A DNA stretch of 64,000 bases. Source: Adiantum capillus-veneris. Its lineage: Eukaryota; Streptophyta; Polypodiopsida; Polypodiales; Pteridaceae. Positions 28,976 to 40,567 of this stretch are shown piece after piece. The position numbers were made by a program, and so were the translations under genes. The stretch lies in assembly GCA_014529385.2 (NCBI GenBank), contig CM043971.1, forward strand, positions 59,529,709 to 59,593,708. Direction: 5' to 3'. Each line of letters begins with the position of its first letter. Position 1 is the first letter of the stretch. The notes below the pieces were generated by a model. The model was given only the letters and a program-made list of their open reading frames with translations, ran no database searches and had not been told where the DNA came from.

Positions 28976-28998
28976 CCCCCCCCCCCCCCCCCCCCCCC
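28976..28998. repeat. C23 homopolymer near the transposon end
   Basis: Twenty-three consecutive C residues, 133 bp inside the right terminus. The 735-bp relative has a G70 run 153 bp inside the equivalent terminus, so the tract appears to be a conserved part of this family. Confidence 0.85.
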
Positions 28999-29131
28999 TC
29001 CCTTAAGTGTACGATATGAGTATGAAATAATGAGGGGCTACCCCTATTGTATACGCTTATGTACAAAATCTAAACCCCCCTTTTGTACACTCACGTGGTA
29101 CCATACGAAAAAACACAGTGAATCCCCCGGG

Positions 29132-30070
29132 AAGGAAGCTTCAAAGATGCTAATTTAAGCATTTTTGGAGTTGCGTGTACCATCACGTGTCGGTATGTGG
29201 TGCTATAGGAATATTCAAATAGACTTTAAGCCATATGTAGAGTTTCTTATAGCACCATGTGTTGGCACATGGTGCTATTGGAAGCTTTATAAGGGCTAAT
29301 TTAAGTGATTTGTGGAGCTGCCTATAGCACCATGTGTAAACACGTGGTGCTAAAATAAGTTTCAAAGCAGTTAGTTTAAGCACTTTGTGAAATTTTCTAT
29401 ACCACCTCGTGTTCACACGTGGTGCTATAGGAATATTCAAGGGGAGATGCTTGTAGCATTATGTGTTGGTACATGATATTTTAGGAATCTTCAAAGGGGC
29501 TTTAAGTCTTTTGCAAAGTTTCTTGTAGCCCCATGTGTCAGCATGTGGTGCCATAGGAAGCTTCATAAGGTCTAATTTAAGCACTTTATGGAGCTGCATG
29601 TAGCACCATGTGCCGTCATGTGTTGGTGCTATAGGAAGATTCAAAGGGACTATTTAAGCGCTTTGTAGAGTTGCCTATAGCACCACGTGTCGGCACTTAG
29701 TGCTATAGGAAGCTTCAAAGGGGCTCAGTTAAGCAATTTGTGGAGATTCTTATAGCACCACATGTTTGCCCATGGTGCTATAGCACTACATGTCTTCACA
29801 TGGTGATGTAGGAATCTTTAGAGGGACTAATTTGTGAGTGCGTGATGCTTACATGCACGGTGCATAAAGGGAAAGAGGAGAGATTACATGGGGAGTGGAT
29901 GGGCAACCTCTCAAAAGTGAAGTGAGAGTACTCTTTATTGCTTGTATATGTTCAATCAATAAGGTGAAACAATGGGCATCTAGATCTAGTATTCGGCTTG
30001 GGGTAAGGCACCCGCCTTTACCCTATTATAATAAAGCACCTGCAAAGCTTCATATAGCACCATGTGCCAA
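29132..30070. repeat. 75-bp palindrome array, segment 3 (degenerate)
   Basis: The array resumes after the transposon's target duplication and runs through about 10 more divergent units to about 30070, with one LTR-like insertion at 29833-30029. Palindromes are more decayed here than in segments 1 and 2. Minus-strand frames (29183-29440) still show the 25-residue periodicity. Confidence 0.8.
29833..30029 (-). repeat. Solo-LTR-like copy, related to the composite element's LTRs
   Basis: Begins TGTGAGTGCGTG and ends TTTACCCTATTA, paralleling the LTRs at 10332 and 33405, though more diverged in the middle. Flanks TAATT and TAATA form an imperfect 5-bp duplication in array sequence. It is probably a solo LTR of a related element. 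Confidence 0.55.
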
Positions 30071-33000
30071 CACACGGTACTACAAGCATCTCTAAAAAGG
30101 GTATAATTTTCTCTTCCAAGATATTTGGCCCTTTTCGACTAGAGAAGAATTGGGCAAAACAAACTTCTATGTAGTTCCATGTATCACCACGTGACAACAC
30201 CTAGTGGCAAGGGCTTAATTCTCCCTTTGCAAGCGCTTGATATTGGTTCTTAGACACTTGGGTCATTGTGGACAAGACAAGAATAAGGGAAAAAAGAAAA
30301 AAACATTTCACCCATTACAATATAGAGTGCAACACATAGCACAAATTGGGTCCTAACCATTTAGAAATTTGCTCGGGTTTTAGGTCGCTCGAAAAATCTC
30401 GCTCCGGCTATGGTAAGACTCGTGTGACCACAATGCCAATATAAGACTCGTGTGACCACAATGCCAATATCTACAAATCGGCAAGGACGAGACCGTCGTC
30501 TCTCACTGTCACACATATCTGTTGCCATAAGTGAATGCAAAAAACGGCAACAAAGTGGGAGATCACTCGTCCACTACACATTCATGAAAATCATGACCAC
30601 CAACATCAAAACCAATGCTTTCATACGCATAAAATAGCTCCACAATTTTCTATCTACAAGCATATAATATGGGACAAACTGCTCAACTGAGCATAAAGCA
30701 CATAACCATATATGCAAGTAGAGAGAAAACTAGCTCAAAACGCATCACACAAGAGAAATTGCCTGCAAAAATCTGCAAAAACCTATGAAACATGTGACTG
30801 TCTATCTGTAGACACACAAGCATACACTAACCTCACTCTTGCGAGAGTGGGTACAAGAATACTAAATTGGGTCCAAGCTGACAAACCCTGTCAAAGTGAG
30901 AGTAAACACTTGATCACTGTCAAAGTGGGAATATATCGACCACGATACAAAATGGCATAACACTGCAAACTTTTATGGCAAGAAGACAAGGGGAAATGAA
31001 CAAAGTTTCCTTTGCAAAATGAGCCAAAACTCAACGCAAACCGCAGGCCAAAAAACTGCAGATAATTGACAGAGTGGGAGTAAACTTGAACACTAAACCA
31101 CCAGAGAGTAAACTGAGAATACCTACAAAATATGACGAGAATCTGGAAAAAATTCAAGAGTGTTTTCCCGAAAACTGAGCAAAATCTCAAAAAATCTTAT
31201 CGGATACGCATGAAAATAGACACTCAGTGTCTCAGTAGCAAAATCCATAAATGGCATACATAGTAATGCCAAGACCCTGGCAAAACAGTTCACTCCTGAC
31301 CGAGTGGCTCTATGGACATACACCTATCCAAAAACACCTATAATCCTGTAAACATGCTACTTGTAAGCTATAGCCAACTCAAATTGTATTCACATAATGC
31401 ATACAAAGCATAAACTGCACAAGACCGTTCCAAAAGCTCTCTGGAATGCTCCACACAATCGTACATGAGCACTACATGTGCTGCATAAGCTGTACTGCAA
31501 AGACTGTGCAACCTATGAGCAAAACTGTTGGGAAGCTGGCACACACTACCTCATCGATTGGTAAATTTGTCAACTGAAAACATCGTCTAAGAGCTGAGCG
31601 CGCTCAAGAAAAAACCTCCTCCAGAATGGGCCATCGAAGAGTCGTATGTATCGGAATATGCCACGAAGCTGAAAACTGGAAAACCGTCAAAGTCGAAATG
31701 CCATGGAGAGTTTGTCCGAATCGGGACGCTCTAGATAGGGATAGAGGAGAGTCGATGCCACTCTTCCTCTATGGTCTCCTGCTGTGTTGAGGTCGAGAAA
31801 TCTTCATCGATGTCGTCTTTCACCGCCGATGGGAGTACGCTAGCTAAACAGCCGCCTAATCGGTATTGAAACCGATGTCAAAATGGCTAATCTCACTAAT
31901 GTTTTCTAAGTCGGTGTCAAAACCGATGCTAATAGCCAATGGCTAGCCAATGCTCAAAGTTGAGGCCGAGCTGATGCAAAACATTGAGAAGAACGCTAAA
32001 GCCAAAGAACCGCCAAATTAGTTTTAAAAACTGATGTCAAGGCCGCCTCCCACTGCCAGATGGAGTCTCGGATGCCAAGAAGAATGCCAAAATTGGGATG
32101 ATGCTGGGAGTGATGCCCGGGCTTACTCACCAAAGCTCGCAAACGACTATGTGTGTGCGCCAACGCCGAGTGCACCCGCGCTTGCTCCCTTTTTTTTGCG
32201 ACCAAAAGAGCTTGCTCTTTTTACCTATTTCAAGATGCAAAAGAGAGCTTACTCTTTCTACCTCTTTTGAGTTTGCCCAACACTTCACCTCTCTCTCGCT
32301 TTCTCGCTCGCTCGCTCTCTCACTGCTGGATTGTTGAGGGCCTATGGTGGGAGCAGGGACTTGCACACATTATGTGTAAGGGTAAAAAGAATTTTTTTAA
32401 AATTAATCTATGTTGAATGTTGTCAAAATGTTGCCTTCTATGTCTTATGAGCGTCGAGGTGTGTGTGTGTGTGTAGCACCACACACAATATTTCCTTTGC
32501 TATTGCCAGCAGCATTGCTACCCAATGCATCTATTGGTGCTTGTTCTTCTTCCCATGACTTGCTACTTCTACTAGCATTGGCCTGCTTGAATTTTTTGTT
32601 GCTATTGCTCCATCCCCCTTTACACCCAAGGTCACAAGCTTCACATGCTTTGCAAAATTCCCCCTTTGTTGCTCGGTGCCTTGTTCGATGATCAAATTTT
32701 CTACCACTATTGCTCCATCCCGCGTTACACCCAAGGTCACAAGCTTCACATGCTTTGAAAAATTCCCCCTGCTGCTCGGTGCCTTGTTCGATGCTCTGCT
32801 CGATAAGCTTGCAGTTGAGCCCTTGCTATTCAATCCCTCCCCAATTGGTTCAAGTGCTAGTCTCTGAGTCTTTTGCTTGCTTGACAGAGCTACTGAAACT
32901 CCCCTATTTGGGCCTCGAATTTCAACTCTCAGCTCTCCAAGCTTGCACTTGATCAGCTTCTCTTGCAGCTCCTGCTTGGTCGACTCCTTGGTATTTGATT

Positions 33001-33390
33001 TGGCAAAGCTTCAAGCTCAAAATGATCTTACACCAAGCTGCCTACTTGATTCCTTGCTTCACCTTCAAGCTTGACTTCAATGCCCTGCTTTGGATTCAGT
33101 GCAATTGTCGATTCTTTGCACTCGATGCCTTTCAATGAAGCTCCCATGCTCTCATAGCAAGCTCAAAGCTATGTCCTGCTTTTGACTGGATGCCTGCAGA
33201 GCTTCTTTCTTGCTAAGATTCTTGGAGAGTCCTCAAGGTTCCATCTCCTCGAGAAGGGCTGCGCACGCAGGAGAAGCCGAGATCTGCGATCTCGCCCAAT
33301 CCATGTCGGCCCCAGACCACTCTAATTTGAGCATCAAGCTCCATGGGAGCTCCGTTGCCGCCAAGAGACCGTCGTCACCACCAAGCCAAA
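30071..33390 (-). other. 5' internal region of the composite LTR element
   Basis: The region between the palindrome array and the primer site has no recognised gag-pol domain. A roughly 105-bp segment is repeated in tandem at about 32605-32690 and 32713-32790 (CACCCAAGGTCACAAGCTTC in both), and the minus-strand frame 32531-32833 shows a matching repeated peptide, KHVKLVTLGV. From 31560 to 32040 short phrases such as CCGATG and AACCGATG recur. Confidence 0.5.
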
Positions 33391-33604
33391 GCTTTGATAC
33401 CATTTGTGAGTGCGTGTGTGCGGTGCCGGGAGTGGGGAAGGGAAAGGGCATGAGATGGTGTGGGTGGAACAGCCTCTGAAACTAATGAGTGAGGAGCTCC
33501 TTATTCTTCATATACAAAGAATAAGAAAAAGTACACACGGTGGACAGGCAATTGGATATCGGACGTTCGGCCTCGGAAAAAGACGCAGAACCTTTACCCC
33601 AACA
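33391..33604 (-). repeat. 5' LTR and primer site of the composite LTR element
   Basis: The LTR spans 33405-33604 (plus-strand ends TGTGAGTGC and TTTACCCCAACA), with GAGTC immediately outside. GCTTTGATACCA at 33391-33402 is a reverse-complement Met-tRNA-type primer site two bases inside the LTR. Confidence 0.85.
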
Positions 33605-34062
33605 GAGTCTTCACCGTCCTAGAGCTCCATGTACTCATCACCTGTATCTTTGTTTTCTTTCCAAGTAAGCTTTGTACATATTTTCTTCGTTGAAAATTAC
33701 ATCCCTACTTTTAACGATTTTTCCATCTTCACGATTCCATAGGTGATACCCAAAGTGATCTTCTTCATAGCCAATGAAGAAACACTTTATGGACTTTGGA
33801 TCTAGCTTTGACCTTAGGCTTCTATCTATGTGCATAAAATCCTCACACCCAAACACTTTGAGAAATGCATAAATCACCGGTTTACCTATTCATGTCTCTT
33901 CTGGAAGCCCCCCCCCCCCCCCCCCCCCCCCCAATTGAGGGTGACCGGTTGATCAAGTACACAGACATACCTACTGCTTCCACCCAAAGCTCAAGTGGCA
34001 GGCCTGCATGTAGCCGCAAGCTTCGTACTCACTCCATGATTGTCTTGTTCATCCCTTTTTAA
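33605..34062 (-). mobile_element. Ty1/copia fossil, integrase part
   Basis: Second piece of the outer minus-strand copia fossil. It shows the integrase segment with YLINRSP at about 33935-33960 and, in 33638-33877, KVFGCEDF followed by RSKLDPKS, typical of copia integrases. A C25 homopolymer lies at 33908-33932. It is bounded on the left by the target duplication of the composite LTR element and on the right by the CACTA terminus. The copy is broken and old. Confidence 0.85.
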
Positions 34063-34499
34063 CACTACAACAAAAACAGGTGCCTTCGACGCAGATTTCG
34101 ACACGAACCGTCGAAAACTACGTCGAAATCCTCGTCCCTATAAAACAGTCAAAATACGCGTCGATATCTACGTCGAAGGCACTCGACGCGTATTTTGATG
34201 CCTATATCAACGCGTATTTCGACGACCATATCAAAAAAAAAATCTTGGGCAGAGGACAAGCAGCCTGGCATGTGCCCAGTGAAAAGATGGAACAACTAAA
34301 GGCAGACTGCCTGTCCTCTGCCCAAGAAAGCGAGCAGCACCAAAATCAACCATGCTCCCGTAGAAATTTCTGCAGAGTTCCCTTCGTTTTAACATAAACT
34401 TTTCAAAAAAAAACATATGTATACGCCTCCTACATGATATCCATGTAAGATCTCACATGAGATTTAAGGCACAACTTGATGGAAGAAATGAAACGAACT

Positions 34500-34720
34500 T
34501 TGTGCAAAACCATAACCAAATTAAAACCATAACCATAACGAACTTCATATATAACAAACTTTGTGCAAAACCGTAACCAAATTAAAACCATAACCATAAC
34601 CATATTGATCAAAACCATAACGATAACCACAACCATAAACAAAACAATAACCATAACCATAACCATAAACAAAACAATAATTATAACCATAACGTCCATA
34701 AACAATAAACAATAACCATA
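34500..34720. repeat. Minisatellite based on ATAACC
   Basis: Repeats of AACCATAACCATAA with inserted CAAAACAATAA, over about 220 bp inside the CACTA 3' region. It is neither the plant (CCCTAAA) nor the CCCTAA telomere unit. Confidence 0.8.
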
Positions 34721-34899
34721 ACCATGTCTATACAAGAAAGAAACACAGAGATGTGTCTGTGTCTCACAAAACATATATAGAAATCCATCGATGACTCGCG
34801 CGTCACAACCTGCACATAAAGGGACAAGTCACAAAATTAGTATGATATTACTTCACATATACTTAATTAATTAAGTCAACTCACACATATTATTTGTCT

Positions 34900-36023
34900 C
34901 GATCAAACATCTCACCTCAATTGATCAGCGAGACTCTAAGGCCTCCCAGTCTACAGGCTTTCCTGCGACAGCAAGATCATTCAATACTTCATAAATGCCT
35001 CTCTGATATCCATCTGTCTCCTCATGGCATATCGGGGCTTGATGCATTGCGAGATTCTACGTTTATACAAAAACCAAAGTAATTAAGAATACATGATTCA
35101 TCGCTCTTGAAAAAAAACGCCATAGCTAGGATTGGATTGGAAACTCACAAACTCATAGCGAAAGGTGTCGAGGCCTCCGCTGCTGAGATGTGCCCCTAGT
35201 CTACCTACGTACCTCCGTGGCGAGACGCTGCTGTCTGAACCTCGTGTCCGCTGTCTCCTCATCCTCCCTGATCTGCTACCACAACTCGTGTGAGATGCCC
35301 GAAGGCTTCGGCGAGCCCTGCCTGAAAGCCCGACGAGCTGCATCTCGATGATGTTTCATGGTGTCCTGTGCAACATTCGTGATCCACCTCCTCGGAAGCT
35401 CCTCTTAACTTGGAGTAGGCCGATACTCTCTCATGATAGTATCCACTATATAATTGATTTTGCTGCATCATGATGGTGATGGAAAACTGCACCTCCGCGA
35501 GCTTGCGAACCCGCTGTCTCATCTAAGTCCCAACACTATCCATGTCAACATGTCCATCTGACCGTACAGTATAGACCTTGGAGGCACTAGGATCATGTGT
35601 CCCCCAAGGTGTCCGAGGTGTGCTAAGAGGTGTGTCGAGAGGTGTGCCTGGGGAGAACGAGGGTCGTGAACGAGGAGGGGTCAAAGCATCTGTGGACCCT
35701 CCTCCACAGCAACCACCACCTCCACCTGACGATCCCCAAGATCAGCGAGTGCGCCTGTGCTGCGGAGATGTTGATGTACCCGCCTCTGCCGTACCCCTAG
35801 GTGTCAAAGCGGCCATGATGAGAGACCTCGCAGGTGTCGTACCCATAGGCATTCTCCCCATAGGCGTCGGACCCTCGGGTGTGAAGCCCGAAGGCGTGGT
35901 ACCCGTACCTCTGGCTATCCAATACTAAGACGTATCTACCATCTAAGTGGGCGTCATCCATGTGAGGAAGCCCATAAATGCATCCGCACTCATAGAAGCG
36001 GGATCTGGCAACTGGTCTGCCAT
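34900..36023 (-). pseudogene. CACTA second gene (accessory protein), degenerate
   Basis: Downstream of tnp2 on the same strand, an ATG at 36023 opens MADQLPDPASMSADAFMGF. Following frames are Pro/Gly/Thr-rich (TPEGPTPMGRMPMGTTP at about 35830-35890) and then Arg-rich (35098-35343), with a possible coiled coil MRQRVRKLAEVQ (about 35522). CACTA elements usually carry a second, DNA-binding TnpA-like gene here. I do not see its conserved domain, and several stops interrupt the reading, so the call rests mainly on position and composition. Confidence 0.4.
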
Positions 36024-38715
36024 ACTAAAGTCCTGCATAAAGAAAGTAAAAGAAAGCGTCAGAACACCTTTGTTTAAATTAAGAAAGAGCTTAATTTTAA
36101 ATCAACGTCTTCACACAAATACTTACAGGCCTCAACTAGTGAGGCATCATCGATAAGATCTTGCACCGTATCATCGTCTATCTCTAACTGCAGACATAAC
36201 TCTACCCCAACTCGTTCTGGCGGATTGTCTTCATCCATTGCATCTTCATCTACAAGTGTTATATCTGCCTCGTCTGCTTCATCCCTCGTACATCTGTCAG
36301 CTTCCTCTGCCATACCTTCGTCCATCTCATCTAATGTCACAGCTGTATCTGCGTCGTCTGGCCGAATTTCCTCCAGGAGCTCTTGCCATTCAAATAATTG
36401 TTTATTTCTTGGAGCAACCTGAACCACAAACCACCATTGTCGCTCTCGAGGGTCCGATACAAAGACCACTTGCTCGTAATGTTCGGGAGAGAAAACGTGT
36501 CGCTCGCATCTATCCAAACCTTTGTAGAATCTATGTGCACAAGCTTGTTTCCATCTCTGCGTACCGTTGCATTGCGACCAGAAGTAATCACCTTGAACCA
36601 CTTCACATCCAACAAAAACATCTCAAACCGTCTGAAGCTGACTTTCAAGATATCTGACACCAGACCACAGTAATCCAGGTTGCTAGTGCTCTCGTTCGTG
36701 TCTCTGGCACTAGCCCTACTCTTTTGCATGAAACTAACCATTACCCCACTGTCAAACGTGTTTCTTTTGCTATCAATTTGTTGTGTTCTGAAATGCTTTC
36801 CATACGACCACAGTGCCATGTATGTATGATACCTCCAATCACATCCAATAGCCAGCTCTTCCTCTTCTAGAGATATGGGTTCTCCGATCTGTCGAGATGC
36901 TCTCACTGTCTTGTCCAACCATGCCATTGTAGGGAATTCAGGTAGAGGAGCGAGATGGTCTGGCAAGGGTAAGCTTCTAATCGTTCGGCTTTGCCTGAAA
37001 TCGTGTCGCTCCTTATTGCATCTCTCTTTCTCTTCTTCGTACCTTTCAAGCCATTTTTGCATTGGCTCTGAATTTAGTATACAGAACTTCATGATCTTTT
37101 CTCACATGGCGTCGTCCATTTTCTTCGGCACCCCTTGCTCCTGCGGCTCCTCTCCCACCAATCTTGCATCCTCCTCATCACTCCATAGTCGAGGCATTTC
37201 TGGGTTTGAAACGGATAGAAATTTGGTCGTCAAGACAAGAGACTCTTGCACCAGCCATCCTTCTGCCATGCTCCCCTCTGGACGCACTTTTTGGTGAACA
37301 AAACCCTTAAGTGTTTTCATGAACCGCTCTAGAAAGAACATCCAACGGCTGTGGACTGTACCTGCCACTACAACCTCATCTACTACATGGACGAGCAAGT
37401 GCATTTGGATAGTTAGGTAGCTTGTGGGTAGATACTTCTCAATCATGCAAACTGCCTCAATGAAGTTAGCCCTTGTGACTGCAATGGATTCCTCTCGTAT
37501 CTCCTTGGAAGAGATCCACCACACTAGCTCTAAAATCTTGTATATGCAAGACCGCACTTCCTCCGTTAAACACCCCTAGATCGCAATTGGAAGAATAAAT
37601 TGCAAGAAATTATGCCAGTCGCGCGATTTCAGTCCTGACAGTTGATCGTCACGGGTGAATGCTGTCTTGAGACACCGCATGCATCCTGTTGGCGTCCTGA
37701 ACTTTGAAATCACCCTTTTGACTTGTCGTTCCTTGCTTTTTAGCAATACCCAGGGCGCTCTTGGAAGCTTTGTTTGGCCCGCTCCCGGGGCGGTCACCTT
37801 TTAGAATGTGTATGATATCACGTGAGTTAATCGGAGAGGATTATTAAAAGACCAAAATGTATAAAAATGTATACATACAGAGGGGGGTGGGGGTTTTTTA
37901 AATAGGCTCACAGTGTAAGTATAGTATGTATATTGGGGTATTATTAATTACCTCTTGAAAGCATGTGATATAGGAGTCTTTTGATAAGTGACTGCCCCGG
38001 GGGCCCGCTGCATTGGTGAAAGGCCACAGCTCTGGCATCTTTCCAACTGACTGCAAATCATCTCGTGAAGCTGGATTGTCTTTCATTCCCATGATTGTCT
38101 TCCAGAGGAGCTCTCCCACATTCTTGAATATATGCAATGGATCCAGCAAATGGTTAATTAGTAGATCAAGAGAATGGACAAACGTTTCATTCCTGGAATA
38201 GGTTGCCCCTCATGTTGCTCCCATTGGCGACGCCACTCTTGTACATGCATAGGACGACATTCGACGCGACCAAGCTCACCTTCCCGCAAGTGATGGCCAT
38301 CTGGAAGATAACGATGGTGGCCTTGATAAATTGTCTTTCGAAGAAAGACAGAATAGCGCACATCCACAAACGGCCCGCAAATTGGACATGCATTGTATCC
38401 CGAAGTTGTAAGCCCTACATATATTAAAGCATGATTCAGTACTACACAAAGTGCTTGCGAATAGCGAGAATTTTGTAAATCATCCACCATTACTAGAAGC
38501 TTCACCGTATCCTGGCCAATCATGCATAGTCCATATAAGAAGTCCATGGATCCTTGCATGTTGTTGTCCTGCTGGTTCAACCGCGTTTGCTATGTCGATC
38601 CCATGCCATAACTCCTAGAGCTCGTCAACTAGTGGTGCTAGATAAACATCCATGTTTTTTGCCTTGAACTTACTAGGCACAATCAAGCCTAATATCAAAT
38701 GACCCTTCTTGATGG

Positions 38716-38865
38716 CCCGGGGGATTCACCATGGAAAACTTACCGCACCACGTAAGTGCAGGGGAGGGGGGTTTTTTTACAAGTCACATAAGTGTATAAG
38801 TTAGGGGCAGGCCCCCAATAATTTATCTCTCAAGCTTCAAAATAAGGAAGGGGGGTACTATATTT

Positions 38866-38941
<76 letters not shown>

Positions 38942-39450
38942 TACCGGGGTTGATTACTTGTAACGATTGTTCATTGATGTACACTAGAACTCAGATAAAT
39001 TTAGGGAAATTTTTTTATTAGGTCACATATCAAATTTTGCCTCAAGGCGGTCATAGATAAGGGCTGATTTGGAGCAAGTCAAGGGTTGATTTACACCAGC
39101 TTTGGATGGGTCAAAATTGGACAAGTAGCTAAAGTGCAGGCTGATCGGGCACATAGTTTGAAAGTCAAACTAAGACACATTGAGGGTACATCTAGTTATC
39201 AACAGAAGTGGTTCCTTAGTGTGTTGCCAGTCACTATGCTACACACTCTTTCACTAGTTTTACTCAATTAGATCATGTGAGACCTAAATATTATATGTAA
39301 GATAGGGGTATGATAGTTTTCTTCATTGATTGTCGTATAAGCGTAGAAAGGGGGGTCATATTCCCTTATATCAGTCGTATATAGGGGTTTTATCAAAGTT
39401 GTTCGCTCGCAGGTGGCGTCCCATTTTGTATATAGAGTGAATCCCCCGGG
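38716..39450. mobile_element. 735-bp non-autonomous relative of the 8.25-kb transposon
   Basis: The 14-bp terminal repeats are identical to those of 20880-29131 (38716-38729 and 39437-39450), with the 8-bp target duplication CTTGATGG (38708-38715, 39451-39458). The reading of tnp2 on each side (LAIK, then IKKGHL) confirms an insertion in an exon. The left 150 bp align with the reversed right end of the larger element (CACCACGT, AGGGGGGTTT, ACATAAG-GTATA, TAGGGG, ATAATTTAT), and the right end aligns with its left end (ACCCC-TATATACGA). No coding capacity. Confidence 0.9.
38869..38938. repeat. G70 homopolymer
   Basis: About seventy consecutive G residues, 153 bp inside the left terminus of the 735-bp transposon. 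Length may be imprecise because such tracts are hard to sequence and assemble. A C23 run sits at the equivalent place in the larger relative. Confidence 0.85.
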
Positions 39451-40567
39451 CTTGATGGCAAGCCACGGTGGGAGGTTGTAATTGACAAGGCACACAGGCC
39501 AAGTGCTCCATGACGAGCTTCTCAAGCCAAATGGATTGACTCCATCCATTGCCATGCCCAAACGCAAATTGCATGGTTCACTCTTAAAATGTGGCCAGTT
39601 ATCTTCAATGTGCCTCCAAGCCTTTGAATCAGCGGGCACCCTAAATGTTGCGTCAGTGGATCTATTTGTAGAATGCCACCGCATCAACTTTACAATGGAA
39701 CCACAACGAAACATGCTTTTTATCCTCGGAATAATAGGAAATGCTGCAACACTTTAGCTAGCACTGACTCGCCAACCGCATCTTGTTTGTAGCGCATTGC
39801 TCCGCACTTAGGACACGACAGACAATCTGCGAATTCATTGCAAAAAAGAATGCAATCATTTGGACATGCATGAATCTTGTTGTAGTCCAAGCCAACTGAG
39901 GTCAATAGTCGCTTTGCGTCTAGCCTAAAGGGGGGCACTTCATTGCCAGCCGGGAGTAGTTGCTCTCGCAACAACCTGTTTAAGCCACATTAAATTTAAA
40001 GCTCCCCAAGCACGTCACCGTTGCAATCAGAAAATCTCTTTTGTAAGTTACATACCTAAACAAAGCAGTGACGCTTGCATCTGACCACCCGTACACTGAC
40101 TGCAGATTCAAAAAAGACAGACAAGTATGAAGCACAGATATTTTGGTGCCTTCATAGATTGGTTGACGTGCCAGCTTTCTCAACATGTCTTCAGGAGATA
40201 GGCGCACTTCTTCTGGTGCTGCTTCGTTAGCGTTCTCCTCGCTTGTCTGGAAGAAGGAATCCAGCATCTCCTCCATGCCGTTGTCTTGTGTCTGTAAGCC
40301 CTCCTCTGCTTCAATTCTTGGCTCTAGATTGGTCGGACCTTCACGCATAATCCTTTTTCTCTCTCTCTCAGATGTAGGTGTTATGTCGCGAAAATCAATG
40401 TCCGTTCCGTAGGAGTCGAATCGTAGATTCTGTATGGTTTCTCTAGCAAACTCTCCGTACTTGTGCACATGCTCATTACATATCATACGCTTGCGCAGGA
40501 TTTGATACTTGCAGAGCGTGCATGAGCATGCAATCTTTTCCTCCATGTTAGTTGATGACGTTGCCAT

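Larger units (their letters stand above)
20880..29131 (-). mobile_element. 8.25-kb gene-capturing DNA transposon, superfamily unknown
   Basis: The ends are perfect 14-bp inverted repeats (CCCGGGGGATTCAC at 20880-20893 and its reverse complement at 29118-29131). The flanks carry an 8-bp target duplication AAGGAAGC (20872-20879, 29132-29139), and the 75-bp array is continuous across it. The outer 150 bp at each end hold repeated blocks of CCCCCC or GGGGGG beside TATACG or TACG motifs, probable transposase sites. A 23-nt C run lies at 28976-28998. There is no recognisable transposase. Cargo includes a three-exon ARK kinesin fragment and a GH28 first exon, both minus. An 8-bp duplication is known for hAT, P and some Merlin elements, but these termini match none of their usual consensus ends. 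I set the strand from the cargo. Its 735-bp relative is at 38716-39450. Confidence 0.82.
36074..40567 (-). pseudogene. CACTA transposase gene (Tnp2 / DUF4218 / DUF4216)
   Basis: The first exon starts at the ATG at 40567 and ends with an intron of about 80 bp (GTATGT donor near 40056, AACAG acceptor near 39977). The Tnp2 domain follows: LGLDYNKIHACPNDCILF (about 39890), RVPADSKAW and LRLGMAMDGVNPFG (39520-39640), then WTMHDWPGYG and GYNACPICGP (38390-38560), and DPLHIFKNVGELLW (about 38120). LSGLKSRDWHNFLQ is at about 37600. DUF4218 is seen as HLLVHVVDEV and RWMFFLERFMKTLKG (37290-37400), and DUF4216 as FVSDPRERQWWFVVQV (about 36440). Damage includes a frame change near 39745, a TAG at about 38620, and a 735-bp transposon insertion between 38715 and 39451. 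The order matches other plant CACTA transposases. Confidence 0.9.

Noticed and set aside
33908-33932. C25 run as a third member of the poly-G transposon family
   Set aside because: It lies in copia integrase DNA with no CCCGGGGGATTCAC ends nearby, so it is a plain homopolymer expansion.
34500-34720. Interstitial telomere repeat
   Set aside because: The unit is ATAACC with irregular insertions, not CCCTAAA or CCCTAA.
35578-35928. Plus-strand 116-codon frame rich in Gly and Pro as a gene
   Set aside because: It lies opposite the minus-strand CACTA second gene region and has no domain; the Pro/Gly bias exists on both strands.
37850-37960. Another insertion of the CCCGGGGG family, suggested by GGGGGGTGGGGG
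   Set aside because: No terminal repeats or 8-bp duplication are present, and the stretch sits where a tnp2 intron is expected.
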